Source of the DNA: Dicyema japonicum | Lineage: Eukaryota; Dicyemida; Rhombozoa; Dicyemidae | Assembly: GCA_011109175.1 (NCBI GenBank) | Contig: RDEW01000025.1 | Location: forward strand, 754,701-818,700 | Reading direction: 5' to 3' | DNA: 64,000 nt | Part shown: positions 32,825-45,124 of the stretch, in pieces | Layout: every line of letters starts with the position of its first letter | Numbering within the stretch: position 1 is the stretch's first letter | Made by a program: the position numbers and the translations under genes | The notes under the pieces: generated by a model | The model's database searches: none | What the model was told of the DNA's origin: nothing | Seen by the model: the letters and a program-made list of their open reading frames with translations, nothing else

Positions 32825-34567
32825 ATGGATGGAAGCGTGTACTTTCAGCAGGAACAGCAAATTGAGGCCAGTTATGCCAGATCTGCTCTGGAACATAAGT
32901 GTTTGTTGGACATTGACTCAGAACCTGGTCAACTTAGGAAATCCTCTATAATTTGCACTATTGGACCATCTTCTCGTAGTGTTGAAACCATCATTGAAAT
33001 GCTTAAGGCAGGAATGAACATTGCACGTTTAAACTTCTCTCATGGAACTCACGAAGTTGTACATTTATTAATTTCAGTATCACAAAGAGACCATTCATAA
33101 TCTGAGAGAGGCTGTTAAAAGGTATGAAAACAAAGTATCTCTTGCGATTGCTTTGGACACTAAGGGACCTGAAATTAGGACTGGACTGATTGATAAGGTT
33201 AATATTTATGTGACTTGTAGAGTTTGGGTGTTAAAGAGGTTGAATTGAAGAAGGGGTCCACTATAACTGTGACAGCTGATGAGAGTTTTAGAGAGAAATG
33301 TTCATCTGAGCTTATATATTGTGATTATAAAGAAATATTGACGACTGTTGGGTTGAATAAAAACATTTACATTGATGATGGACTTATTAGCCTCACCGTC
33401 CGTAAAATTGGTTGATTAATTATGAGTAATCAAAGAGTCTGACTCATTGATGTGTTATGTAGACAATGGGGATTTCTGGGTTCTCAAAAGGGGGTTAATT
33501 TACCAAAAACAAACGTTAATCTTCCGGCAGTTTCTGAAAAGGACAAGAAGGATTTGTTGTTTGGTCTGGAAGTTGGTATTGATATTGTATTTGCATCATT
33601 CATTCGTTCTGCCACCCAGGTTAGAGACATTAGAGAAATTCTGGGTAACAGAATAATGATTATTAGCAAGATAGAGAACCACCAGGGAGTCTTAAAGTAG
33701 TTGTGAATGTATAGTATAGCTTTGATGAGATTTTAAGCGAGAGTGATGGAATTATGGTGGCTAGAGGAGATTTTGGGAATAGAACTGCCTGCAGAGAAAG
33801 TATTTATTGCTCAGAAGATGATGATTGGACGTTGTAATCGTGCGAGGAAACCCATAATATGTGCTACACAAATGCTAGAGAGTATGGTAGTAAATCCAAG
33901 ACCTACCAGAGCTGAGGCCTCTGACGTAGCCAATGCTATTTTGGATGGGGCTGATTGTGTTATGTTGTCAGGAGAGACAGCCAAAGGGAGTTTTCCTGTT
34001 AAGACTGTTGAAATGATGCATCAAATTTGTCGTGAGTCCGAGTCCGCTGTTTATTTTCATCAAACGTATGCAGATATGCGTATTTTTCAAGAAATAGCAT
34101 CAGATTCTACTGAAATTATTGCTTCTTCTGTCCTTGAGGCTGCCAATAATTCAATGGCTGCTGCTATTGTGGTGTTGACTACTACTGGGAGGTACTTGAT
34201 ATGATAATCTCATAGATCTGCATTCTTAATCTCAACTCTAAGACCTAGATCACCTATTTTAATGGTAACAAGGAATGGTATTGTGGCAAGACAGGCACAT
34301 TTATACAGAGGGATTTTCCCTATCCATTATACTGAAAACAAACTTGATAATTGGGGGGATGACGTTGAGAAGAGAATTGCTGCGGCTATGAATATTGGAT
34401 TAGATAGACAATTCATTCACTTTGGAGACTTTTTGGTTATTGTAACTGGTTCCAGGAAGGGCAGTGGATACACTGACACTTTGAGAGTTATCACTGTCCA
34501 AAAAGATTACTATGAAAATGATGTCCCAATCCTTAACAGACTTCACATCGTTGATGATGACTTTTAG
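32825..34567 (+). CDS. PK: pyruvate kinase
   Basis: Last step of glycolysis: phosphoenolpyruvate plus ADP to pyruvate plus ATP in the cytosol. Six exons with introns at 33056-33077 (22), 33198-33220 (23), 33411-33435 (25), 33697-33719 (23) and 34192-34215 (24). Start ATG 32825 gives [14 protein letters not shown], as in animal PKs. Seen in order: [63 protein letters not shown] (catalytic Lys), [57 protein letters not shown] and [10 protein letters not shown]. Full length. Two one-base homopolymer differences (GGGG near 33470, TTTT near 33770) break the frame and look like sequence errors, since both sides are fully conserved. Confidence 0.97.
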
Positions 34568-34651
34568 GCTAAATTTCCTAGATTTAATGATTAATTTCTT
34601 TTCTTAACAATTTGGTTTTAATGTTATTGATTTTCTTGAACAATTTGGTTT

Positions 34652-35450
34652 AAGATTATGAATATCGATTCAGGGATTTAGGACCCAAATCTCTTTCCTT
34701 ATTACGTCACAGTGGATTATTGATACGGAGTACAGCCGAGAAGAGGAATGGGTGATTGAGTGCATTTCTAACTAAGCAAAAGAGGGAATACTCCTTTAAT
34801 CACGAAAGCTGATTATGGAATCCAAAGACCACGATAGCACCAAACTAACCAATCCGTGATCTCCGCACGCTCAAAAAGAGACTTGTTCATGTTCCTCTCT
34901 CGACCCTACCCAAGTACGCATCGGCCGTATAACTGGATCCTCGAAGTCTCAACAACACGTTCCTCGATTCTTACGTATTAAGAATTCCAGAGGTATTGAA
35001 GGCTGAGACTTTCTAAAAGTCCGTCTTTTCGTAATTTTGAAAGACCTTTTTTGGTAGCTTCGATTTTCATGGAATTGTCAGATAAACGGGCCCCATGAAG
35101 CACACTCATATGAGATACATGGTTCGACGTACTGTTTGTAGATAGAGTTCAAGACTAGATAGCTTCCTGTTTTCTGTACTCCCAGGGTACTTTTCAGGAT
35201 GTTTTCCTTCTCGTATTTGATGATCATGTTTTCGAAATACCGTGAAAAACAGATGTGCATGTCGAATGTGACTCCCATAATTTTAAAACTCACGGATAAA
35301 TGGACGGATTTTAATTTTAAAAAAGTTTTGAACAAATAAAAACACTTCCGAAAAAGTGAGAGAACCAGATATGAAGAATTTGAGTTTCTGAAAATTTCGA
35401 TCAATATCATCCTGTCAAGTGGCGTGACCTTCAATGCTAATTTCAAAACT
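34652..35450 (-). mobile_element. LINE family E (Jockey-like) fragment with 3' end
   Basis: Minus strand: KIMGVTFDMHICFSRYFENM, NILKSTLGVQKTGSYLVLNS and IYKQYVEPCISYECASWGPF match the region after the reverse transcriptase in Jockey-like elements. The 3' end ATCGATATTCATAATCTTAA lies at 34652. Frameshifts and stops; 5'-truncated. Confidence 0.75.
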
Positions 35451-35696
35451 TTTCACTTTAATCATTTCTGAGCCAAAAATAGGAGACACCCCATGTGGGT
35501 AAAACAATCAAATCTTTATTTTTTAAACTGGTTAATTAAACACTCTTCTTACAAATGCAATAACAATAAAATACAATAAAGTCCCTTAAATTGGCCCAAA
35601 ATGTTCCTGAACTATTTTTTAGCCAATTTGAGAATTAAAAAAATTAATAAAAAACCATTAAAGTAAAATATTATTTTTATTAAAATAATAGTTTAT

Positions 35697-36022
35697 AATC
35701 CCGGTGGCATAGTGGTTAGGTGTCGGCTAAAGTGATTTAGGCTACGGGTTCGAATCTCGCTGCTGTTCACCTGGTGGAAGGTTCCAAGCATCTACGATGC
35801 TAAAAAGGCTGACGAGTAACGCCGTCATCAGTGGACTCTCACTGCGAAACTGGATTGTCTAGAAAAGACCCACACACAAGAAAATACAAGTGAAGATCAT
35901 GCCTTGGTTCTACGATTAGTTAAAATTAACTGTTCTTTACTTAAATAAAGTGTGTGTCCTGCCTATGCGGAGCTAATACCACGGATCCGTGAAAAAGGCA
36001 TTATTATTATTAATCCTGGAGT
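35697..36022 (+). repeat. SINE-1 copy
   Basis: Starts CCCGGTGGCATAGTGGTTAGG, with B-box GGGTTCGAATCTC, the family body GTTCACCTGGTGGAAGG, and tail CCGTGAAAAAGGCATTATTA. Slightly diverged from the 24.9 kb copy. Confidence 0.9.
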
Positions 36023-36370
36023 TTATAATAAAGCCCTGTCTCGTCATATTGTATCTTTATAATGTTTGAAATTTCTTAAATTGATCTCAAATCTTTCGAG
36101 GTCAAGTTGTTTGTCAGTTATCATTTCACCGTGAATTTATGCATTCGAAAACCATGTCTTTTTTTGAATCTGTAAGAAATCCTTTAGAATTTTTGAAATC
36201 ACTAATAGATAACTTTTCAGCAATATTTTTTGCTTTATTTGATATTAGTGCATCACTAACAAAGTACCTAACATAAACAAATTAAAAATACCTTAGATTC
36301 TATCAAATCCATCCATTCTAATATCTTAGTATCAAGAATTGGCCAATTATAGGGACTTCACTGTACATAC
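36023..36370 (-). mobile_element. pogo/Tigger-like transposase N-terminal fragment
   Basis: Minus strand: FLDTKILEWMDLIESK, then KAKNIAEKLSISDFKNSKGF, then RFKKRHGFR and YDETGLYYKL. This is the CENP-B/Tc5-type helix-turn-helix and the start of the DDE region of pogo/Tigger elements. A possible 24-nt intron follows IESK. Stops and truncation indicate a relic. Confidence 0.6.
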
Positions 36371-36729
36371 TTAAAGTCTCCTAAGCACTTAAAGTTAAAA
36401 CTAGACATCTAAGTTATCGTGTCACATATATACATACAACATTGATCTTTAATAAGTATACAAGTCCGGGCTGTGGAGGTCCCAAAAAAGACTAACGTCG
36501 TTTGTCAAATAATCGAAGCTCGCGACAAGCCCTCCCCGGGTGTCTAGTTTTATATATTTCATATACATACAATGGGGAAAATAAGTCAACCCTAAGTAAA
36601 ATGTGATTATTATTTTCCTTCTAAAATAAAATAATCTTTCCCTCTAATTTAAAAAGTTGTTTATATAAAATAATACGATAAATCATAATTAAGCAATTTA
36701 GCTATGAAATTCTTTATTTTTTGATTTTT

Positions 36730-36938
36730 TTAAGATTATGAATATCGATTCAGGGATTTAGGACCAAATATCTTTCCTTCTTACGTCACATTGGATTATT
36801 GATACAGAGTACAGCCGAGAAGAGAATAGGTGATTGAGTGCATTTTTAACTAAGCAAAAGTGGGAATACTCCTTAATCACGAAAGCTGATTATGGAATTT
36901 AAAGACACGATAACACCAAACTAACTAATCCGTGAAAA
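36730..36938 (-). mobile_element. LINE family E solo 3' end
   Basis: About 205 bp nearly identical to 34652-34862 (shared AATATCGATTCAGGGATTTA, GAGTACAGCCGAGAAGAG, CACGAAAGCTGATTATGGAA). It is the 3' end of the same LINE without any coding part, so a heavily 5'-truncated insertion. Confidence 0.8.
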
Positions 36939-36944
36939 CGTTGG

Positions 36945-37450
36945 GTAAAAAAACATACTAATATTTTGTGGCATGATTCTTTTTAAGAATCACTGCTTTT
37001 AAACGATTTTTTATAATTAGCTTTTGTTTGTATTTTGAAAATATCTTAGACCATTCTTCTCTGCAAATTGATTTTAAATCAATAATATTTTTTGGATTTC
37101 GATTTCCAATATTAATTTCAATTATTCCATATATTTTTTATAGGATTGAGGTCCAGTGATTGACTTGGCTATTTAAGTATATTTTTATTGTGATCTTCGA
37201 TCCATTTTCTAGTCTTTTTAAGTATGTTTTGTGTCATTATCTTGTTGAAATACACATTCATTTGGGTTTAAATTCAGTTTCTCAAAGGATTTGAACAAAC
37301 AATCTTCTAATATATGACAATATTTTGAAGAATTCATTATCTCATCAATACAATATAGTTCTCCTATCCCCGAAGAACAGAAATTCCACCAAATCATAAT
37401 ATTTCCTCCCCCATACTTTAAAGTTGGTATATAATAAAATCATCTTTTTC
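36945..37450 (-). mobile_element. Tc1-like transposase fragment
   Basis: Minus strand contains MIWWNFCSSGIGELYCIDE-like residues, then NPNECVFQQDNDTKHT, the second-Asp box of Tc1 transposases, then a degraded C-terminal part. No terminal inverted repeats were identified. Confidence 0.65.
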
Positions 37451-37619
37451 ACAATTAAAAAATTCGCGAATTGTAATCTATCCTTTTTATGTTTTCTTGT
37501 AACAAGAGAAATTTTCGAGGTCTTCTCTTATGTAGTCCTTTTTGCGCAATGTGTATGTTTTTGTTCGCAGAGCCCACCATTTTTAAATCTTAATATAATT
37601 TTTTGTTGTTGTCCGTATG

Positions 37620-37985
37620 AAATAAATTGGAAATGAAATCATGTAAGTTAATATTATTATTATTATTATTTAAGCCAAAGAAACACCGTCTTAACCAATA
37701 ACTAATATTCAGGTGATCCCGGCATCTCTCAATAATCGGGCCATTTTTTCTCGATGCTCCGACCGTGATCCCACGCATTTTCTATACGGACGGGGGTCTT
37801 TTTCCTTTCCTCTTCTGAAATTGCCTCCAGTTGCCTCTATGATAGACTCGAGTGCTCTGGGGGCAATTTCTTTATCTGTATATTTTTCTAGTAATTTTTT
37901 TGCTCTTGACTGGATCTCTTGAATTTTTGTTAGGTTCGTTGCCGACAGGTTAGATCCCCATGCAGCACATGCATAGCCTATTGTT
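37620..37985 (-). mobile_element. Jockey-like LINE 3' fragment with TAA-repeat tail
   Basis: Minus strand: ACAAWGSNLSATNLTKIQEI, KEIAPRALESIIEATGGNFR and RKCVGSRSEHREKMARLLRD, ending in an AATAATAATAAT tail at 37645-37665. It matches the shorter fragment at 7.6-7.9 kb. Confidence 0.6.
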
Positions 37986-38289
37986 ATATATGAATAATTA
38001 ATTTACTCATTGACTTGTTGGAGCCTAATAAAAAAAGTTAAAAACATTAATGTTGTCATGACTTTTTTACACAGAAAAAATCAAGATTCCATTAGAAATT
38101 GAGATTTCAATATAAAATAACGAATCAATTATAAAAATAATAAACTTTGATTGAGAACAGTTTTTTAAATCTTAAATTTTTTATATTATGTTGAAATAAT
38201 TTTTAAGAAATTACACGTTGCTGGTTAATGGTTGTTGTTGATGTTGATAAGAACCATTTAAATTCATCGGATTATGCGAACTTCTGTTC

Positions 38290-39380
38290 GACCTACTTAC
38301 TGAAAACCAAATGGGCACTAGGAGGAGATGCCAAGGTGCTAAGGAACAGGCTCTGGTGAACAATTCACTTAACAGAATCAACAGATTTGGACTTTATGCA
38401 GCATGGATTGACGTTAAAAAGGCTTTCGACTCAGTAAACCATGATTTTCTCTTTGATGTCCTTGAAAACTCTGGCATTCCACTGCGGATTGTTAACGTAA
38501 TTAAAATACTTATTCAAAACTGAAAACTCAAGCTTTTTTTGAATAAAGAAAATATTCGCACTATCAAACTACAAAGAGGAATTTTACAGGGAGATAGTTT
38601 GTCTCCTATGCTATTTGTGCTAGTGTTGGACCCACTTAGCCGATTCCTTAATAACAGATATCCGAAAGTTTCGATTACCAGTAATGATCAGTCGATTTCA
38701 TCGTTTTCAACTAATCGTCTTTTATTCATAGACGACCTAAAACTTATTTCGAACGATAAAGAAGTTATTGTTAGGATGATGGAACAAGTTAATATTTCAA
38801 ATCTGTTGGTCTCGAAAAGAACTTGGATACATCGGCTACTAATTCTTTATTGTTATCAAATGAGGCTAAAGTAATTGATGGATATAAGTATTTGGGTGTA
38901 TTGGAAGGCCCATCTGGGCAAATTAACAAGACAGACATGCTTAAAACAATATTTTCTGAAGTATGCCAAAGAATAGAAAAAATAGTAAACACTAAATTGA
39001 ACTCGTTCAACCTTTTTAAATCAATTAACGAACATGCATTATCTTTATACAATTACTATATCGGATTAATTGATTTGGAACCGAATGAATTTAAAAAGAT
39101 TGATACTTCTATCCGTAGTTTGCTGAAAAAATATCATGTACACATTAAACCAGCTTGCAAAGAGAGACTGTACCTACCTCGAAACATGCTAAGGAGAGGA
39201 TTATGCTCGATCTCCTTCCTCAGTAAGAGAATGTTATTTGGTTTTCTGAACAATTTGAAAGGAAGAAGTACTTGTTGCAGAAAAAGTTCCGCTATTCTTC
39301 AGGCCGCAACCTTAAGTAAAACTCATATGGCTGAAGAATTTTTGCGAGAGAAGTACTCTGTTGACAAAACATTTATATAA
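38290..39380 (+). mobile_element. LINE family C (R4/Dong-like) copy
   Basis: Plus strand: RRCQGAKEQALVNNSLNRIN, AAWIDVKKAFDSVNHDFLF, RGILQGDSLSPMLFVLVLDP, LLFIDDLKLIS, then DGYKYLGVLEGPSGQINKTD and RLYLPRNMLRRGLCSISFL. This is the R4/Dong order (IDDLKL variant of the catalytic box). Two frame interruptions near 38521 and 38860. The restriction-like endonuclease end is missing; another element begins near 39400. Confidence 0.8.
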
Positions 39381-39399
39381 TTTATGATTCTTTAGGATG

Positions 39400-40065
39400 G
39401 TGCGCTATATTGTCGATTCTGTTTGTGTAATATAAAATGCGAGAAAGGCAAAAAAAGGCATTTTGTAAATTCCATCAAATTCATTTTGATGAAAATTCAT
39501 TGAGTTTTGCGATATAACAATTATTTTTTGTAGATAATCTGACTGAATAGCACCAAACACACATTGACCAATATTCCAAAAATGATGATTGGGCTCTACA
39601 AGTATCCGGAGCATTTATAAACTCTGATATTATACTAAACAAACTATCTATGCCGTGGCTTAGAGAATTGATTTACGGAGGCTTTGTATGAGTTCCCTCA
39701 TCGTTAGTTAGCAGTCTATGTGACCTTATCTGAAGCTTTTCGAACATTCCAGGTTTCCGAATAATGTCGCTATTGCAGATATTATTAAAGTACACGCTTC
39801 AGAATTGAACAAACATGTGATCGTTTAGAATCGTTGGAATTTGGAAATGACAACAAATTTATTAAAGAATACATAAATAAAAGGCTTCAAAAAATGATAT
39901 TTCAAACATAATTAAAATGACTAATTTACACATATCTCCTGCCGAGTATCCTCGTGCTCGGTTGAAAGAACTTTCTCTCAAATAAAGAGTTTTCTAAGAT
40001 CCAACCGAAATTTTCTACAAGAAAATTTAGAAAATTATGTAATTTGTATGTGTAACAAAAAGTTT
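39400..40065 (+). mobile_element. hAT-like transposase C-terminal relic
   Basis: Near 39930-40050 the plus strand reads CRVSSCSVERTFSQIKSFLR then SNRNFLQENLENYVICMCN, the hAT dimerisation end. Upstream sequence (39400-39920) is AT-rich and only weakly recognisable as part of the same element. Confidence 0.5.
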
Positions 40066-40539
40066 TAGTGTTTTTATTGTTTAGTCATAAAGTTAAATTT
40101 TTTGGTTAATTTTTGTAGTTTTAGGTTAATAAAGTTAATTTTTTATTATAAAATGAATAAAAATGAATAAAAATTAAATTAAGGCATCTGAATGGCCATG
40201 CTATTTCCCCTAACAATAGCCAACGAGATACGTTCTCGGAACATTTTTTAGGTTAAAAAAAATTCGCCTTAATTATGAGAAAGCGCAGTCAAAATTTCTA
40301 CTGGAGTGTTTTCATCATATTTTTCAATAATACTGTTTATCCTTTTTTTCACATCCTGGTACTTCTTTACTTGTCTTATTGTTATTCTGGCCATCACTTG
40401 TTCTAATGTGAGCTTCCACTCCGACTGTTCTCATCGTATTTTTGCAACAAGCCGACAAACGGGTGGATGTTTTATAGACAGTCTTTGTGAAAAAGATCTG
40501 TGCCATTCTTCAAGTGAATTCGTAGTTCTTGAGAGGCCT

Positions 40540-41110
40540 TCTGCCTGTCTGTCGTGTACATTCCACATTTCCAAACTAAACAATGGTCTTCTCTCTTTCC
40601 ACGTTGCACAAGATTGCTTATAGATTTTCTACGTCAATCTTATCAAAATCCTTACTTCTCAGTCAAGTTGGAGTCGGAGTTCGTCTTGGATGTGAGGCAG
40701 CCGTTCACTCCGTCAGGACATTCAGGAACCGCAGCATTCAAGACTTTAAAAGGCACATTATGGTAAAGCTGGACATCAAGAACGCTTTAACAGTTTAAGA
40801 AAAGACTGCATTCTGGAGGCCTGCAAAGAAAGATGTCCATACATATTTGAACTAATCAATTATTCATACGGAAAGCCTACATCTCTATTGCACGGGGATT
40901 TCATGGTTCCATCGTCCTCGAGTGTTCAACAGGGCGACCCCTCGGACCACTACTGTTCTCCCTCGGAATTGAAAAGATTATGAGGAAGTCCCCGGAGATG
41001 GTCATCCAGGAGTTGGAAGTACTCATCCCCGCGTTGTCCAAGGTGGGTCTTGAATTGAATACAACGAAATATGAAATAACAAACTGTGGTCTTGCTGACG
41101 ATGACTTCTC
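40540..41110 (+). mobile_element. LINE family D reverse transcriptase fragment
   Basis: Plus strand fragments: LGCEAAVHSVRTF, MVKLDIKNA, ELINYSYGKPTSLL, SVQQGDPLGPLLFSLGIEKI over a frame break, and LEVLIPALSKVGLELNTTKY. The QGDPLGPLLFSL box differs from the other LINE families here. The catalytic YxDD block itself is deleted. Confidence 0.65.
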
Positions 41111-41139
41111 TTCATTGTTAGTTTCTTAAAAAAAAGTTG

Positions 41140-41690
41140 AGAGATGATTTAGAGACAGTGGGAATAAAAGTTGGTTTATCTACGATACATAATACATTAC
41201 GCAAACAAGGAATTCACAAAAGGAGGGCACGTCATATTCCTCTACTAAAAAAGTCCATATATTGGCGCGACTAAAATTTCGCTCAAAATATTTTAAATAA
41301 ATATTTAGAATATATAATGAATATATTGTGGTCAGATGAAACCAAAATTAAACTTTTTGACCCCAATTATAACAAATATATTTGGAGAAAAAAAATCAAC
41401 TGAATGGTTAAATAATAATGGAATAAATGTTTTGAAATGGCCTAGCCAATCTCCCGACTTAAACCCAATTGAAAATTTATAGAAAACGTTGAAAATAAAG
41501 ATAGGAAACAGAAGACCAAAAATATAATGGAATTAAAAGTATTCTGGCGTGAGGAATGGAATAAAATTTCCAAAGAAGAATGTTTTAAATTAATAGAAAC
41601 ATACAAAAGAAGATTAAGGCAGTAATTGTTGCAAAAGGTCATGCAACAAAATATTAATGACGCACCGTGTTAACACTTTGATCATTAAGT
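41140..41690 (+). mobile_element. Tc1-like transposase, internally deleted
   Basis: Plus strand: [35 protein letters not shown] (first Asp), then a jump to [14 protein letters not shown] (third acidic region) near 41440-41485. The segment with the second Asp is missing, so it is a non-functional deletion copy of the same type as 36.9-37.4 kb. Confidence 0.75.
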
Positions 41691-41699
41691 GACACTAAA

Positions 41700-42790
41700 A
41701 AATAAAAAATTTGTTTTTTCTTAACCAAATATTAAAATTTTAAAAATGTAAAATTATTTTCAATATCTTAGTACTTTTTAATTTTGTAAAAAATAATTAA
41801 AAGTAAAAATACTTTATATTTTATGGTAAAAAAGTAAATTATTAAAATTTATAAAGTGGTACCATCATGACTTTTTGGGCCCACCGTATGTCACCGTCTG
41901 CACGTGGAACTCCATCGATTTTTTTGCATTTTTATAACATTTTTCCTGACTCTAATTATTTTATTTATTTAAATATACAATTTTTTCAAAATCCATTAGA
42001 TATCTGGCCTTAATTGTTCATGCAAATTATGATATTATAACAACCTGAAACAATTCAATACAATTAATGTAGGAAAATTTATTACTAATTTTGACCATAA
42101 CCTTGACAAATTCAAATCCCTTTCGTAAAAATAACTAAGTTTGATCTCATCCCTAAGCAATATTCAAAATCTACCATAATCAATACCTAATCTCATTCCT
42201 AATCACTATCTAACATCAATCATAAACCCACTTATTCTTCCAGTCAGTCCGTAATGACTTGTATCCAGGGAACATCGTGGTAGGACTGTTTATAGGGAGT
42301 TTCGTCTTTTGAATCAAAGCCACGTCGATCTTCAGAATCAAAGCTATGCGTGCCGCCGGGGAGACAGTATCCTCGGAAGTATATGTTTAATGGTTCTCTT
42401 TGGAGAGACATTAAATGCCCTCTGGGCGTTGCCAATACTTGGTGAATTACATAACGCCACGCTAAAAAACATATCTGCTAGAAAATCCTTAAATTTCGAA
42501 AGGAGTAGATTTTTCAGCATCTTTGACATTGAACATAGGAGCGGGACAGGTCTGAATGACTCCGGATAGTCTTTCTGTCTTCCAGGTTTCTAGATGACCT
42601 TTTATTGTTTTTGTGGGCGATTTTGACATAGAACTTGGCCAGCTTGTTTGATCGTTTAAGTTGAAATTTAACAGCTTTAAACATGTTTAAATAAATCCTT
42701 TAATTATCGACATTATTGATTTTATCGATTTCATTCATAATTAACGTATTTACTAAAGTTTTATATTTATTTCTCAAAACACCGACATAT
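41700..42790. other. no gene recognised
   Basis: AT-rich sequence with a GC-richer block at 42240-42600 whose open frames match nothing I know. The promoter of the MGAT4-like gene should be in the last part. Confidence 0.35.
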
Positions 42791-42796
42791 TCATCA

Positions 42797-44341
42797 ATGG
42801 TCGTTAAAGGACATAAATTCTTAAAATTTTTAGTAGGAATTTTAATTTTATATGCAATTTTAAAGTAATAAAATTTATATATTAGATTTTTTTACACATC
42901 CGAAAATAAAGTAATCTATGCTTATGTTAAAACAAAGTCATTTGAGACCATTATCATTCCTGATAATCTAGTCGAGATTAAAATCGAAAATTCAACATAT
43001 TCACACATAAAAAGTATAATTTATTTAATTTGCAGGAAATATAGCATTCTGCATTGCAATTTCTAAACGAAAAAAGTTTTATGCGCAACACACGCTTAGA
43101 TGGATGTTCAGATTACTACCACCAAATAGTAATGTAATTTTTATAGCGATGGTTCTGAATGTAAGCTTTGTTTAATAAATGCAGAATAATCAATATGTCA
43201 ATAGTCTACAGAGATTGTAATGACTTAAATAAATGTATAGATTTGCAAAGGAAATCTCCAAGGGAATACTCGAAGTAGTATCGACTTGTGACGAAAACTA
43301 TGAACAATTCAATTTTAATGTCCATCCAAAAATGAATATTGTTCCAATCACGTAATTTAATAATTATTTTAGTAAATTATCATGGCAAACAAAAATGAAC
43401 ATAGATTTTATTTATTTAATGAAATATTGTCAGAAGAGGGCAGAAAACTGTGTTTGGGTATTTTATTATGCAAATATTTAAGTTGGAGGATGACGTTATC
43501 CCTGCAACCGACTATTTCAGTTATATTAAAGAAAGAATAAATTATTTATATAATTCTCGAACGGATTTTTCTTTTATTTCATTCTGCAGATATGGATCTG
43601 TTGGTATCGTAACAGTGTAACTTGTAGCAAAAATACCTAACAAATATATTATCGAAGATATTATGGATTACTTTTACCACCAAAGACTAAAAGGTCCAAC
43701 AGATGATATGATGCACTATTATAACGTTTATTCCACGGTTTACTCATAGGATGATAAATCACTCAATTTCTTGGAACAAAATGAAAAATTTGATCATTAC
43801 GGGTTTTCCTCAACATACAGTCTTAAAGTACAAGAACTGAGAGTATTATTGTGAGTTATTAATAAGAATAAAATCAACAACTCTTCTCTTGTTGAGGTTC
43901 CTGTGGAATCTTGCGTTTATTTGAGTCCAGGGAGTGTCGTAAACTGTTTGAACAGCATTGGATTTAATAAAGATACTGAGATAAATATTATAAAAATTAA
44001 AATTGTGAATAATGGAAAATTTAAAATTAAATTTGAAAATGAGGTAACGATTGAGAGGTAATATTTGTAATAATCAGATTATTATTGATTTTGAGAGATC
44101 AACGTATGAATATTGAAAAAGAATTGATAAACGAAGTCACTTTAATTGTGAAAGGATTTGACTTTAACAAAAATATCATGTTTAGTTATACTGAGCGACA
44201 AACTGTTGATTTATTTCTTCATTTGAATAAAAATGTAAAGGAAATATTAATTGAGACTATTCTTGGTAATCCATTTGACTCAGAAATATCTGTTTATATT
44301 TTTATAATTTTTAGTTTGAAATATTAAAGTGGTGGACTTGA
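42797..44341 (+). CDS. MGAT4: MGAT4-like N-acetylglucosaminyltransferase (GnT-IV family)
   Basis: Golgi type II membrane enzyme; relatives add beta-1,4-GlcNAc to the Man-alpha-1,3 arm of N-glycans. Eleven introns of 20-25 nt (42865-42885, 43014-43035, 43161-43184, 43217-43240, 43352-43372, 43458-43482, 43604-43627, 43726-43749, 43843-43866, 44058-44077, 44292-44314). ATG 42797 gives a signal anchor (KFLKFLVGILILYAILKFF). The catalytic domain follows: KRNIAFCIAISKRKKFY, FAKEISKGILEVVSTCDENY, WQTKMNIDFIYLMKYCQKRA, the metal-site box CVWLEDDVIPATDYFSYIKE, FSFISFCRYGSVAKIP and FDHYGFSSTYSLKVQEL, then a C-terminal beta-rich region. All junctions keep the frame. The length (~400 residues) is somewhat short. 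Exact donor/acceptor specificity is inferred. Confidence 0.85.
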
Positions 44342-44344
44342 TTA

Positions 44345-44712
44345 AATTAAATTTAGTAATGAAATATAAATAATAAATAATGAATATTTAATTTTATAAT
44401 TTACCAGAATATCATAAATAAATATATTTTATTATCATCCAAATCACTGGCGATCACTCTCCTCTTATTTATTTTAAAACCCCAAGATCCTCAACAAATA
44501 TTAACTCACTACTAGGGAGATTTTTTTCAATAAATTCAAAAATTCATATGTTCTTTAAAATTGTTAAAAACATCTAAAAATGTTATTTTCAATCAAAAAT
44601 AATATATAAATCAAAAATTATAAAGTCAAAAAACTCAATATTAATTTTTTAGAGTTTTTGAATAAAAAACTGCAGATTTAAGAATTTAATCAATAATTAT
44701 CATACTCAACCT
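44345..44712. other. AT-rich intergenic region
   Basis: Very AT-rich. No ORF, repeat or motif is supported. Confidence 0.5.
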
Positions 44713-44714
44713 GC

Positions 44715-45050
44715 ACGAAAATGGATGGTAGCCATATGGATCGATCAAACGTCCACTTTAAGACCGGATGGCTCAGTTTAATAATCATGAGGTCCCCGGT
44801 ACTAATATCGTTTCTGTCTATTCGGTTGAAGGCTTTAAGCATCTACGATGCTTTGAGATTGACGATCAACGCAGTCATCAATATTTTAACACTGTGGAAC
44901 TGGATTGTCTTGTGGAACTCACACACAAACAAAAAGAAAAGAACGAGGAGTCAAGAACCCTTTCAACACCTTGGATTAATTAATTGACTTAAAATAAAGT
45001 ATGAGTTCTGCCTAAGATGAGGTTTAAGTAATGGAAACATTATTATCATT
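44715..45050 (+). repeat. diverged SINE-1 copy
   Basis: Contains GGCTTTAAGCATCTACGATGC, GTGGAACTGGATTGTCT, ACACACAAACAAAAAG, AAAATAAAGTATGAGTTCTG and an ATTATTATCATTA tail. The tRNA-like 5' part (GGATGGCTCAGTTT) is the least conserved. Confidence 0.7.
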
Positions 45051-45110
45051 AGCACTTTCACGAGAGCCATAATATTTATAGCCCCGCATGTGCAGCAAAA
45101 AATATAAGAG
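45051..45110 (-). repeat. SINE-1 3' end in opposite orientation
   Basis: The minus strand reads GCACATGCGGGGCTATAAAT, ATTATGGCTCTCGTGAAAG. This is the end of the SINE-1 consensus (ATGCGGAGCTATAAATACTA), tail to tail with the preceding plus-strand copy. Confidence 0.65.
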
Positions 45111-45124
45111 AATTAGTTAGGTTG

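Noticed and set aside
34652-36938. Direct repeats of ~205 bp read as LTRs of one element
   Set aside because: The left repeat continues into Jockey-like coding sequence on the same strand, and the content between the repeats belongs to unrelated families, so these are two LINE 3' ends.
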